The notes under the pieces are model-generated. The model was not told where the DNA came from. It worked only from the letters and a program-made list of their open reading frames with translations, and made no database searches. A stretch of 64,000 bases of DNA from positions 1-64,000 of the forward strand of contig SUXW01000012.1 in assembly GCA_015060765.1 (NCBI GenBank), in the 5' to 3' direction. Made by a program: the position numbers and the translations under genes. Source of the stretch: Bacteroides sp. (lineage in GTDB: Bacteria > Bacteroidota > Bacteroidia > Bacteroidales > Bacteroidaceae). This document shows positions 36,094 through 44,916 of the stretch, piece by piece (within the stretch, counting starts at the first letter, position 1; every line of letters begins with the position of its first letter).

Positions 36094-37218
36094 ATGTTCA
36101 GCGAGGAAATCAAAAAGTATTCGTGGAATGAAACCACGAAACAAATATACACCAAAACCGATACCGATGTGCGACGCGCTTTGTCCAAGGAATATTGTAC
36201 GGTAGATGATTTTATGGCACTCATCTCACCGGCTGCCATTCCTTATCTGGAAGAGATGGCATCATTAAGCAAACACTACACCGAAGAACGATTCGGTCGG
36301 ACCATGTCGCTCTTCATTCCGCTTTATCTCACCAATTCGTGTGCCAACTCATGCGTGTATTGTGGTTTTCACATCAGTAATCCCATGCCACGCACCATTC
36401 TCACTTTTGATGAAATGGAAAATGAATACAAGGCTATCAAGCAACTCGGCCCGTTCGAAAACATCCTCCTGGTTACAGGCGAGAACCCCGCCAAAGCCGG
36501 TGTCCCTTATTTGAGCAAGGCACTCGACATTGCCAAGAAATATTTTGCCAACCTGAAAATAGAAGTAATGCCCCTCAATACCGAAGAATACAGAGAACTG
36601 ATTGGACATGGATTGAATGGGGTGATTTGTTTTCAAGAGACCTATCATGCTGAACGGTATAACATCTATCACCCACGGGGTATGAAATCGAAATTCGATT
36701 GGCGTGTCAATGCACCCGATCGTATGGGAGAAGCCGGTGTCCATTCCATCGGTATGGGAGTACTCATCGGGCTGGAAGATTGGCGGACGGATATTACTTT
36801 TCTGGCATATCATTTACGCTATCTTCAACGAAAATATTGGCGTACCAAGTATAGTGTGAATTTTCCCCGTATGCGCCCGGCCGAGAACGGCGGATTTCAA
36901 CCGAATGTCATTATGAGCGACAAGGAACTTGCCCAACTCACTTTTGCCATGCGCATCTTCGATCACGATGTAGACATTTCATACTCCACTCGTGAAACGC
37001 CTTTCATTCGCGACCACATGGCAAGTTTAGGTGTTACCACCATGAGCGCTGAGAGCAAAACCGAGCCAGGAGGTTACTACACTTATCCGCAGGCCTTGGA
37101 ACAATTTGCCGTAAGCGATGAACGAACGGCCAAAGAAGTAAGCAAGCGTTTGAAGGATTTGGGACTGGAACCGGTATGGAAAGATTGGGATACAAGTTTT
37201 GATTACAAGGAAAAATGA
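36094..37218 (+). CDS. thiH: 2-iminoacetate synthase (tyrosine lyase)
   Basis: 374-residue radical SAM enzyme that cleaves tyrosine to dehydroglycine and p-cresol, supplying the thiazole C-N unit in anaerobes. The cluster motif is CANSCVYCGF (CxxxCxxC), preceded by SLFIPLYLTN. Further family features are VTGENP, CFQETYHAERY and RMRPAENGGFQP. The stop overlaps the thiF start by 4 bp (ATGA), consistent with coupled translation. Confidence 0.96.
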   Translation: MFSEEIKKYSWNETTKQIYTKTDTDVRRALSKEYCTVDDFMALISPAAIPYLEEMASLSKHYTEERFGRTMSLFIPLYLTNSCANSCVYCGFHISNPMPRTILTFDEMENEYKAIKQLGPFENILLVTGENPAKAGVPYLSKALDIAKKYFANLKIEVMPLNTEEYRELIGHGLNGVICFQETYHAERYNIYHPRGMKSKFDWRVNAPDRMGEAGVHSIGMGVLIGLEDWRTDITFLAYHLRYLQRKYWRTKYSVNFPRMRPAENGGFQPNVIMSDKELAQLTFAMRIFDHDVDISYSTRETPFIRDHMASLGVTTMSAESKTEPGGYYTYPQALEQFAVSDERTAKEVSKRLKDLGLEPVWKDWDTSFDYKEK

Positions 37219-37910
37219 AAGATAGATACCACCGCCAAACGCTCCTTTCTGAAATTGGCGAGAAAGGACAAAATAAATTGATGCATACCCGTGCACTTAT
37301 TGTAGGTGTAGGAGGACTGGGGTGTCCCATCGCTCTTTACCTTACTGGTGCCGGAGTGGGTCATATCGGCCTCGTCGATAACGACATCGTATCGCTTAGC
37401 AATCTGCACCGCCAAGTATTGTATGATGAATCGGACATCGGCCAATCTAAAGTCGAAAGTGCCGTACGACATCTTCACAAGAAAAACAATGAAATTGAAC
37501 TCATCGCCTATCCAGTGCGTTTAACCAAAGACAATGCAGAACAATTGATTGCTTCATACGACTTTGTCATAGACGGATGCGACAATGCCGCTACCCGATA
37601 TCTGCTTTCCGATGTTTGCGAGAAACAGCAAAAGCCATATGTCTATGCCGCCATAGGTGCTTTTCAAGGACAGATAGGCATATTTTGTTACCGCAAAGGA
37701 GCACCGACCTATCGCACTCTTTTTCCCGATGAAGAAGCCATAAACTTCATCGAAACCGAGAAAGGTGTAGTTGGTACGACTCCCGCCGTAGTCGGAAGCT
37801 TGGTCGCCAATGAAGTATTGAAACTGATTGCCGGATATGGGAACCCACTTCTCGGAAAGCTTCTATTTATTGATTTACTTACGCTTGATATACAAAAAAT
37901 TGATTTGTAA
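37215..37910 (+). CDS. thiF: ThiF-like ThiS adenylyltransferase, short form without zinc cysteines
   Basis: 231-residue E1-like enzyme expected to adenylate the ThiS C-terminus. The nucleotide site is VGVGGLGCPIALYLTGAGVG, followed by LVDNDIVSLSNLHRQVLYDESDIG (catalytic Arg and metal Asp, with VIDGCDNAATR later). The CxxC zinc pairs of E. coli ThiF/MoeB are absent, and the position of the ThiF active-site Cys before the final GVxG motif reads ETEKGVVG. Adenylation should still work; an acyl-disulfide step on the enzyme would not. Position in the operon makes thiF the best name. Confidence 0.88.
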   Translation: MKDRYHRQTLLSEIGEKGQNKLMHTRALIVGVGGLGCPIALYLTGAGVGHIGLVDNDIVSLSNLHRQVLYDESDIGQSKVESAVRHLHKKNNEIELIAYPVRLTKDNAEQLIASYDFVIDGCDNAATRYLLSDVCEKQQKPYVYAAIGAFQGQIGIFCYRKGAPTYRTLFPDEEAINFIETEKGVVGTTPAVVGSLVANEVLKLIAGYGNPLLGKLLFIDLLTLDIQKIDL

Positions 37911-37934
37911 AATCTGTATAAACTTAAAACGGTT

Positions 37935-38732
37935 ATGAAAACTCCAACTATCGTATTGACCATTGCCGGTTCTGATTCATCTGGAGGTGCCGGTATTCAA
38001 GCCGACATCAAGACTATTTCCGCCTTGGGAAGCTATGCCGCATCGGTAATCACTTCCGTTACTGCACAGAATACACTTGGCGTACAAGGTATCCACCCTA
38101 TCCCTATGGATATGGTCCGTCAACAAATCATTTCCGTCATGGACGACTTGCAACCACAAGCCATCAAGATAGGAATGGTATGCAATGGTGACATTGCGGT
38201 AACTATTGCTGAAAGCATCAAGAAATACCAACCGAAATGGGTTATCTACGACCCCGTCATGGTTTCCACTTCCGGCAGTAAGCTGATGACCGACGATACC
38301 ATCGACTGCATCCGTCGGAAATTGATACCCCAAGTTACCCTAATCACGCCCAACCTGCACGAAGCCCGCATCCTTTGGGGACGCGAAATTACGTGCATCG
38401 ACGAAATGGAAAAGGGAGCCGAAGCATTAGGAAAAGAATATGGTTGTTCCGTCCTGATCAAAGGTGGACATTTAGAGAAAGGTGGAATGTGCGATATTCT
38501 TTATGATGCCAACGAAGCTCGAATTTTTCGTTATGATGCCCCTAAAATCGAGAGCCATAATTTACATGGAACCGGTTGCACCCTCTCGTCGGCCATTGCT
38601 ACCAAACTATCCCAAGGGCACTCCCTAAAAGAAGCCATTGCTCTAGCTAAGGATTATGTAACAAAAGTGATTGATACCGCCAAGGATATACAAATAGGAA
38701 ATGGATACGGTCCGTTGTGGCATTTTATATAA
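37935..38732 (+). CDS. thiD: Hydroxymethylpyrimidine / phosphomethylpyrimidine kinase
   Basis: 265-residue ribokinase-family kinase phosphorylating HMP and HMP phosphate. N-terminal TIAGSDSSGGAGIQADIKT, VYDPVMVSTSG-like IYDPVMVSTSGSKL, TPNLHEARIL and the C-terminal anion hole HGTGCTLSSAIA (catalytic Asp is replaced by the usual Cys of ThiD-type kinases). Last gene of the thi operon, ended by a hairpin terminator shared with oadB. Confidence 0.96.
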   Translation: MKTPTIVLTIAGSDSSGGAGIQADIKTISALGSYAASVITSVTAQNTLGVQGIHPIPMDMVRQQIISVMDDLQPQAIKIGMVCNGDIAVTIAESIKKYQPKWVIYDPVMVSTSGSKLMTDDTIDCIRRKLIPQVTLITPNLHEARILWGREITCIDEMEKGAEALGKEYGCSVLIKGGHLEKGGMCDILYDANEARIFRYDAPKIESHNLHGTGCTLSSAIATKLSQGHSLKEAIALAKDYVTKVIDTAKDIQIGNGYGPLWHFI

Positions 38733-38735
38733 GAC

Positions 38736-38764
38736 AAAAGCCAGTCTGTCGACTGGCTTTTATC
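38736..38764. terminator. Bidirectional terminator between thiD and oadB
   Basis: AAAAGCCAGTC tgtc GACTGGCTTTT: an 11-bp perfect stem with 4-nt loop and T-run on either side. Confidence 0.85.
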
Positions 38765-38785
38765 ATCTTTTATGACGAAAACAAA

Positions 38786-40027
38786 TTATCCTAAGAACGA
38801 AATCAGCACACCGGCTGCTACGGCCGAACCGATAACGCCCGAAATATTACTTGCCATACAATAGTTCAACACATGGTTTTTGGGGTCGTACTTGGTAGCA
38901 ATTTCATTAGCTACACGACTTGCCATAGGAACCGCACTTAAGCCAGTTGCACCAATAAGTGGATTGATTTTCTGCTTGCTAAACAGATTGAACACCTTTA
39001 CCAACATAATACCGGCAGCGATAGACAATCCAAAAGCAAAGAAACCACCAATTACGATTCCAATAGTTGTCCAGTTCAAAAATGCATCTACTGTCATGGT
39101 AGCACCTACACAAAGTCCCAAGAAAATAGTAGCCGCATTCATGATACTGTTGGATGCCGCATCAAACAAGCGACTGGTATCGCTACCAATTTCCTTAATC
39201 AAATTACCAAACATCAGCATACCAATCAATGGAACTGCCGTAGGCACGAACAACGCCACTACAGTAGTTACCGCAATTGGGAAAATAATTTTCAGTACAC
39301 GAAGGTTCTTGATTTCAATCGGTTTACCGGCTTTCTTTTCTTCCTGACGCATATTAATCATCAATTCCTTTTTGGTACAAGTAAGTTTCACTACCAACGG
39401 AATAATAACCGGCACCAATGCCATATACGAATAAGCAGCAATAGCAATCGGCCCCAATAAATGCGGAGCCAACTTGATGGTAGTAAAGATAGCGGTCGGG
39501 CCATCCGCTCCACCAATAATACCTAATGAAGCCCCTTCTTGCAAAGTAAAGAATCCTGATCCTACAGCGATAAGCAATACGGTAAAGATTCCGAACTGTG
39601 CAGCTGCACCAAAGACACTCAAACGTAAATTACGAAGCATTGGGCCAAAATCAGTCATAGCTCCTACCCCCATAAAGATAACGGGTGGAAGAAAACCTGT
39701 CTTGATGAGCATGTAATAAATAAAGTTCATCAAGCCCAATTCATGAGCGATTTCGTGCAAAGGCATCTCCCAAATGATTTTTCTCGTACCGTTGGCCAAA
39801 GTTACATATCCCTCAGAGTCGGCCTGGATCACCCCCATTTCCCCACCTGGGAAATTGGCGATAAGCACACCGAAGGCTATGGGTACCAACAGCAACGGCT
39901 CATAATGCTTCACTATACCCAAGTACAATAGTACAAAGGCCAGCAAATACATGATGAGGAACGACGGATCGGCAGCAATGTTGCTGAACGCCGTCATATC
40001 AAACAGTTTACCAAATATATCTTCCAT
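38786..40027 (-). CDS. oadB: Na+-translocating decarboxylase beta subunit (oxaloacetate decarboxylase type)
   Basis: 413-residue polytopic membrane subunit that pumps Na+ outward when carboxybiotin is decarboxylated. Many hydrophobic helices; signatures are LLIALGVG-like SGFFTLQEG, IIGGADGPTAIFTT (Na+-site Asp region) and the C-terminal GLSAVPMASRVAN. Its start shares one base with the stop of the alpha gene (TAATG). The substrate in vivo (oxaloacetate or methylmalonyl-CoA) is set by the alpha subunit, which here is of oxaloacetate type. Confidence 0.93.
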   Translation of the reverse strand: MEDIFGKLFDMTAFSNIAADPSFLIMYLLAFVLLYLGIVKHYEPLLLVPIAFGVLIANFPGGEMGVIQADSEGYVTLANGTRKIIWEMPLHEIAHELGLMNFIYYMLIKTGFLPPVIFMGVGAMTDFGPMLRNLRLSVFGAAAQFGIFTVLLIAVGSGFFTLQEGASLGIIGGADGPTAIFTTIKLAPHLLGPIAIAAYSYMALVPVIIPLVVKLTCTKKELMINMRQEEKKAGKPIEIKNLRVLKIIFPIAVTTVVALFVPTAVPLIGMLMFGNLIKEIGSDTSRLFDAASNSIMNAATIFLGLCVGATMTVDAFLNWTTIGIVIGGFFAFGLSIAAGIMLVKVFNLFSKQKINPLIGATGLSAVPMASRVANEIATKYDPKNHVLNYCMASNISGVIGSAVAAGVLISFLG

Positions 40028-41889
40028 TATAATACCTTCATTAATACGTCGTCTTCAGATACTGAATCTCCCGAGTTGGCACAAATAGCGGTAATGGTTC
40101 CGTCAAATTCAGCACGAATAGCATTGTAGGTCTTCATAGCCTCTACGTAACAGATCACATCTCCGGCAGCCACTTTGTCGCCAACCTTCTTCGGAGTTTC
40201 CTGTGCATTCTTCACCAAGAAGAACTTACCCTCCAATGGAGACAAGACATCCTTTCCTTCTCCTATTGGAGCAGTCGGAGCATTGGATGCAACAGGAGCA
40301 GCGCCAGCCAATTCAGCAGGATCAACAGCACCATAGGCCACCGTTACACGATAAGCCTGTCCGTTCACATCTACGGTCAGTACTTTCGGTTTATTGTCGG
40401 CTGCATCTGCCGGAGCCGAAGCATTAGCTATGTCATCCCGACGTTTCTTCACATCTGCCAGGAAGTCCTCCTTGGCCTTGCCACTCTTATAAGCCTCATA
40501 TTGAGCTGGATGCATAGCATATTCAAAGAGTTCTTCATCGTCTTCACCTCTATCCCACTGTTTTTCGAGCATCATCTTCTTGTATTTTTCCAATTGATCA
40601 GGATAGTTGTCCTGCGGATCACCTTCGTAGAACTTGCGACCTTCACGTACAGCCTTGTCTATGATTTCAGGAGCCAATTCGCCCGGCAATCGTCCCGCCT
40701 TGCCCAAGATCATATCCCAAATATCATCGGCTATCATACCCCAACGCGGCTTGCCTTTTTCGAGTGCCATCACATTCATCATAGCCAGATTCTTTACATA
40801 CTGACTGAACGGAGTCACCAATGGAGGATAACCCACGCGAGGCCATACATAAGCCACTTCGTCGAACAGTTTGATGAGGAGTTCGTCTTGTGTCATGAAC
40901 GGCAAGTTACGCTTTGCCTTATACTTGTTGATGGATTCGAGGTTGGTTTCCAAATCGGCCATCAAACTTCCCATCATACCTCCCGGCAACCCTGGAGCAA
41001 TCAGCAACGAATTCATCAGGCGGTTCTTCGGACTGATGTACAATCCCAAGAAATCGTCCATGAATTCCTGAACCAAAGAGCGTACCTTCATGTAGGCTTC
41101 CATATTTATTTCCGGCACTTTGAATCCGGCATCCTTCAACATGGCTTGCACGCTGATAACATCGGCATGACCTGTGCCCCATGAGAGCGGTTCCATACCT
41201 ACATCCACATAATCACAACCCGCCTTACATACTTCCAGAATAGAAGCCATGTTAAAGCCAGGTCCTGCATGTGAGTGATACTGAATAGGGATATTCTTGA
41301 TCTCCTTGATTCCCGCCACAATCTTTCCGAGGAACGCAGGACGACCAATACCTGCCATATCCTTAATACAAATTTCATCGGCACCAGCTTCAATCAATTG
41401 CTTGGCCATATTGATGTAATACTCTACGGTATGCACCGGCGAATAAGTGATGGAAAGTGCACATTGCGAAATCATACCCGCCTCGTGTGCATAAGTGATA
41501 GAAGGAATGATATTACGGACATCATTCAATCCACAGAAGGTACGAGTAATATCAGTACCCTGTACTTTTTTCACTTTGTAGAACAATTTACGGACATCTG
41601 CAGGAACAGGACTCATTCGGAGACCGTTCAAAGCACGGTCGAGCATATGAGTCTGAATACCTGCTTCATGAAATGGCTTGGTCCATTCACGGACAGCCTT
41701 ATTGGGATTTTCTCCAAACAATAAATTGACTTGTTCAAAGCCACCGCCATTGGTTTCTACACGGGCAAAACAACCCATTTCAATGATAGCGGGAGCTACT
41801 TTAATCAATTGGTCCACACGCGGAACATATTTCCCGGCACTTTGCCACATGTCGCGAAAGACCAAACTAAATTTTACTTCTCTTTCCAT
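40027..41889 (-). CDS. oadA: Oxaloacetate decarboxylase alpha subunit / biotin-dependent carboxyltransferase
   Basis: 620 residues: an N-terminal carboxyltransferase TIM barrel (about 1-300) with FRDMWQS, ICIKDMAGIGRPAF (the Lys that is carbamylated is nearby), and PIQYHSHAGPG. A conserved middle domain (about 310-500) follows, then an Ala/Pro linker and a C-terminal biotinyl domain with EAMKTYN, whose Lys carries biotin. The first motif reads MW instead of the usual AHQS/QSL. It transfers CO2 from oxaloacetate to biotin, which is then decarboxylated by the beta subunit to pump Na+. In Bacteroides this operates between pyruvate and oxaloacetate/succinate. Confidence 0.93.
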   Translation of the reverse strand: MEREVKFSLVFRDMWQSAGKYVPRVDQLIKVAPAIIEMGCFARVETNGGGFEQVNLLFGENPNKAVREWTKPFHEAGIQTHMLDRALNGLRMSPVPADVRKLFYKVKKVQGTDITRTFCGLNDVRNIIPSITYAHEAGMISQCALSITYSPVHTVEYYINMAKQLIEAGADEICIKDMAGIGRPAFLGKIVAGIKEIKNIPIQYHSHAGPGFNMASILEVCKAGCDYVDVGMEPLSWGTGHADVISVQAMLKDAGFKVPEINMEAYMKVRSLVQEFMDDFLGLYISPKNRLMNSLLIAPGLPGGMMGSLMADLETNLESINKYKAKRNLPFMTQDELLIKLFDEVAYVWPRVGYPPLVTPFSQYVKNLAMMNVMALEKGKPRWGMIADDIWDMILGKAGRLPGELAPEIIDKAVREGRKFYEGDPQDNYPDQLEKYKKMMLEKQWDRGEDDEELFEYAMHPAQYEAYKSGKAKEDFLADVKKRRDDIANASAPADAADNKPKVLTVDVNGQAYRVTVAYGAVDPAELAGAAPVASNAPTAPIGEGKDVLSPLEGKFFLVKNAQETPKKVGDKVAAGDVICYVEAMKTYNAIRAEFDGTITAICANSGDSVSEDDVLMKVL

Positions 41890-41919
41890 GTTAAAATACT
41901 GAGTTTTTTCTTTTACGGA

Positions 41920-42174
41920 TTACAACTTCTCAATCTTCACTACTTGTCCTTTTCCAGCTGTCAGGATGTCGACAGCTGCCTTAATGGCATCCATAGCGCC
42001 AGCATCAGCTGTCGGAGCAACGGCCGAAACCTTCTTCTTCGGAGCCTCTTCGGGTGCGAACTTATTCACTATGGCAATCAGTCCCTTACCCAAGTAGATA
42101 ACGATGAGGAGAATGACAAAAACAGTAGCCATACCAACCACCATTAACATCAATGCAACTTCCAAATTCTCCAT
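41920..42174 (-). CDS. oadG: Oxaloacetate decarboxylase gamma-like subunit
   Basis: 84-residue single-span membrane protein: N-terminal helix LMLMVVGMATVFVILLIVIYL, then a short charged, Ala-rich cytoplasmic tail (APEEAPKKKVSAVAP). This is the OadG pattern; the gamma subunit anchors alpha to beta. First gene of the oad operon, 30 bp before oadA, with its own promoter upstream. Confidence 0.88.
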   Translation of the reverse strand: MENLEVALMLMVVGMATVFVILLIVIYLGKGLIAIVNKFAPEEAPKKKVSAVAPTADAGAMDAIKAAVDILTAGKGQVVKIEKL

Positions 42175-42235
42175 AAAGTTTTTATTATCAATTCATTCTA
42201 AAATATTCACAAATCACAAAAGCAAAAATTGCGTT

Positions 42236-42243
42236 CAAATATA
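42236..42243 (-). promoter_or_regulatory. Promoter -7 element for the oad operon
   Basis: TATATTTG on the minus strand, 62 bp before the oadG start. Confidence 0.5.
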
Positions 42244-42316
42244 CATTTTTTTCATGATAGTTTATCATAATTAAATCACAAAATATATTAAATCGTCAGT
42301 ATTCCGAATAAATATG

Positions 42317-42324
42317 TATCTTTG
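42317..42324 (+). promoter_or_regulatory. Promoter -7 element for the phosphoglycolate phosphatase gene
   Basis: TATCTTTG, 20 bp before the start codon. Confidence 0.55.
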
Positions 42325-42344
42325 CAGAAGAAAAAACAAAGTCT

Positions 42345-42992
42345 ATGAAGAAACTTGTCATATTCGACCTTGACGGTACCCTATTGAATACCATCGCCGA
42401 CCTTGCAGCCTCTACCAATCAAGCCCTGCAACATTTCGGTTACCCGACACATTCCACCGAAGCCTATCGCTTCTTTGTGGGCAATGGCATCAACAAATTG
42501 TTTGAACGGGCACTTCCCGAAGAAGAACGCACGGAAGAGAACGTCCTCCGTATCCGCTCCCGTTTTATACCTTATTATAATGAGCACAATGCCGTATTCA
42601 GCACCCCCTACCCCGGTATTCCAGAATTGCTGCATACCCTTCAAGAAAAAGGTATCCTATTGGCAGTTGCTTCCAACAAATACCAATTGGCTACAGAAAA
42701 GTTGATTGCACATTATTTTCCCACCATCCCATTCATTCAAGTATTGGGGCAACGCGAAGGTGTTCCCATCAAGCCCGACCCAACCATCGTAAACGACATT
42801 CTGGCGACTACCGAACTGAACAACAACGATGTGCTTTATGTAGGCGATTCGGGAGTAGATATGCAAACCGCCCGGAATGCAGGAGTAGATGCCATCGGTG
42901 TTTCCTGGGGGTTCCGTCCCCGCACGGAACTGGAGCCACTTCAACCGTTGGCTATCATCGACAAAGCAGAAGATTTGTTGGGATTCATCTAA
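42345..42992 (+). CDS. HAD-family phosphatase, probable phosphoglycolate phosphatase
   Basis: 215 residues with the HAD nucleophile motif FDLDGTLLNT, motif II AVASNK, the motif III Lys in GVPIKPDP and motif IV YVGDSGVDMQTARNAG. The helical cap between them is of the Gph type (C1). It probably removes phosphate from 2-phosphoglycolate formed by DNA repair or side reactions; other HAD substrates cannot be excluded. It converges with the DUF4435 gene with 3 bp between stops. Confidence 0.88.
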   Translation: MKKLVIFDLDGTLLNTIADLAASTNQALQHFGYPTHSTEAYRFFVGNGINKLFERALPEEERTEENVLRIRSRFIPYYNEHNAVFSTPYPGIPELLHTLQEKGILLAVASNKYQLATEKLIAHYFPTIPFIQVLGQREGVPIKPDPTIVNDILATTELNNNDVLYVGDSGVDMQTARNAGVDAIGVSWGFRPRTELEPLQPLAIIDKAEDLLGFI

Positions 42993-42995
42993 ACA

Positions 42996-43994
42996 TCATC
43001 CCATTCTTTTCAGAAATTCCCTGATATCATTCTCTATTTTCTTGTAGAGAGGAGACTCTTTGTATCCGTCCTGCTTACGAAGTACGACATCTATACCCAA
43101 CAAACTGCGTTCATAACAAGTCAGTTCGTTGCGGTATTGGGTATTATGCATGGCCAATGCCTTGATTTCCGTTTCACGTTCCCTACGCAACGTCGTACAG
43201 ACAGGCCCCAACAATTTCAGCGTAACACTCTCCATGATGTGATGTCCTTGAATAAACATATAAGTCGTTTCGGGAGTAACGCCCAAATATTCGAATTCGG
43301 CCTTCAATGATTCGATTTCATTCAGTGCATGAGCATATCTCTTCTCCAGATTCTTCACTTTATTGTTTACCCGTTTTGCCATTTGGGCAAGACACTCTTC
43401 AGGTCGACGGATATTGACATGATCAAGACGTACATAAGAGCAGAATTCCATCAATGGGAAACCATTAAGGTCACGTTTCCGATAAAACCATACCGACCAT
43501 ACAAACAACGGATAAGCAATTTGCGAATACATCCGCATGAATCCTTCATAATCCACCAACTGATGATCGTTCAGTGTAGCCATGACACAAGCCTCATGAA
43601 GTGCACCGGCATAACACTGATAATTCTCTATGGCATAAGCATAAGTCTGAAACACGAAACGACTGTTGTTGATTTGTCGTGAAGTAGAAGTAGTCTGTTG
43701 CAACAAATAATCATAATCGCTATCCACACATGCCACCATATTCACACCCAAGCGGGCACCCAAATCATTCATCAACACCGACTTCTTTCCTTTCTGAAGG
43801 TTTTTCTTGGAAGGGAGCATTACTTCAAAATAACAATGTTCGTCTTCGAAATCAGCAAACACCGATCGCCAGAAAGCGATATCATCATAGCTTTCCACAT
43901 AAGCTATGATTTTCTTCTTCGCCTTCTTGGGTTTCAGTTTGTTGGCCGCTCCCAAATATAAAGAACACAGATTATCCGACAATCGCTTTCCCAT
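42996..43994 (-). CDS. DUF4435 protein, TOPRIM-type (AriB-like)
   Basis: 332 residues of the DUF4435 family, which has a TOPRIM nuclease fold. IIAYVESYDDIAFWRSVF gives the catalytic Glu (about 34), and MVACVDSDYDYLL the Asp-x-Asp (91/93). AYAIENYQCY is the conserved SIENYL-like segment, and a helical region (about 190-250) and GHHIMESV follow. DUF4435 proteins paired with an ABC-type ATPase form the PARIS anti-phage system (AriB with AriA). Here the ATPase gene lies directly upstream, 9 bp away, in one operon. Metal ligands look intact, so nuclease activity is plausible. Core-like surroundings could mean a housekeeping relative. Confidence 0.82.
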   Translation of the reverse strand: MGKRLSDNLCSLYLGAANKLKPKKAKKKIIAYVESYDDIAFWRSVFADFEDEHCYFEVMLPSKKNLQKGKKSVLMNDLGARLGVNMVACVDSDYDYLLQQTTSTSRQINNSRFVFQTYAYAIENYQCYAGALHEACVMATLNDHQLVDYEGFMRMYSQIAYPLFVWSVWFYRKRDLNGFPLMEFCSYVRLDHVNIRRPEECLAQMAKRVNNKVKNLEKRYAHALNEIESLKAEFEYLGVTPETTYMFIQGHHIMESVTLKLLGPVCTTLRRERETEIKALAMHNTQYRNELTCYERSLLGIDVVLRKQDGYKESPLYKKIENDIREFLKRMG

Positions 43995-44003
43995 ACCTCT
44001 CTA

Positions 44004-44834
44004 TTATTCAACGATGTCAGTAATGTCGGTCACTTCGGTCACAGCATCCATCCAGCCATCCATAATCATGGCAGGCGAATGAGTGGTAAGGATAATCTGT
44101 ACATTAGGATTCAAGCTACGAATCAGTCCGATGAGTCGTTGTTGCCATTCCACATGCAACGACACTTCAGGCTCATCCATAAACATCACTCCGCTACGAT
44201 TGTCTTGCACCAATACCGTAAGCAAGATAACAAGCATTTGCTTCTCTCCAGCCGAAAGTTGGTAAGGATAAAGCAAATCGCCGTCCTGTTCAAAACGGAT
44301 TTCATTGCTCTTGCGTACAATCATCTTTCCTGTTTCGCCGAAAAGTTCATCCACCAAATCCTGGAATTTCGTCTTGGGCTGTGAAAGTTGCGCCGCCTTC
44401 AACTGGTCTTCGGGATTTCCGGAAGTCAAACATTCTATGATGCGGTTGCCGATATTCACCTGATAGTCCAGATAACGACGTTGAAGCTGGTATAGTTGCC
44501 AGTCGAGTTCTGTCTTCACATTCTTGTCTGCCATTTTTTCCAGCAAGTCGGAATGAATGAGCGGACGGTCAAAGCTCCGAATCACATCGTAATGGATATA
44601 AGTAGCATCTTCGGGCGAGAAAACCAGCTTCACTCCATTGGTTGCTTCACTATGGAGCGATCCCCCTTTCAAATCATCCAACGAATGTACCGAACGGTTC
44701 AGAATGGTACTCTTTCCAATACCATTTACCCCACTCAGGATATTCACTTCGGGATTCAGTTCCCATGAAATGTTCTTACGGCCCCAAAGCCCTTTGATTT
44801 CGATACGCTTGATGTAATCCGCCTGCTTTTTCAT
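44004..44834 (-). CDS. ABC-type AAA ATPase paired with DUF4435 (AriA-like)
   Basis: 276-residue soluble ATPase of the SMC/Rad50/OLD-like group. Walker A is SGVNGIGKST (about 34-43), the ABC signature YQLSAGEKQM (about 187-196), Walker B GVMFMDEPEVSLH and the switch His TTHSPAMI. There is no membrane domain, and the middle insertion (about 75-170) is short and helical. Known AriA proteins of PARIS are clearly longer, so this is a compact version. Operon promoter TACCTTTG lies 23 bp upstream, and the DUF4435 gene follows after 9 bp. Confidence 0.85.
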   Translation of the reverse strand: MKKQADYIKRIEIKGLWGRKNISWELNPEVNILSGVNGIGKSTILNRSVHSLDDLKGGSLHSEATNGVKLVFSPEDATYIHYDVIRSFDRPLIHSDLLEKMADKNVKTELDWQLYQLQRRYLDYQVNIGNRIIECLTSGNPEDQLKAAQLSQPKTKFQDLVDELFGETGKMIVRKSNEIRFEQDGDLLYPYQLSAGEKQMLVILLTVLVQDNRSGVMFMDEPEVSLHVEWQQRLIGLIRSLNPNVQIILTTHSPAMIMDGWMDAVTEVTDITDIVE

Positions 44835-44856
44835 AATGTACGAATGTTTCTTTTAG

Positions 44857-44864
44857 CAAAGGTA
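44857..44864 (-). promoter_or_regulatory. Promoter -7 element for the ATPase-DUF4435 operon
   Basis: TACCTTTG on the minus strand, 23 bp before the ATPase start. Confidence 0.55.
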
Positions 44865-44885
44865 AAAAAATAAAAAAGAAACAAC

Positions 44886-44893
44886 TACTTTTG
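44886..44893 (+). promoter_or_regulatory. Promoter -7 element for the DMT transporter gene
   Basis: TACTTTTG, 23 bp before the start codon at 44917. Confidence 0.55.
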
Positions 44894-44916
44894 CACCGTT
44901 TTTTAAGGCAAATTGT

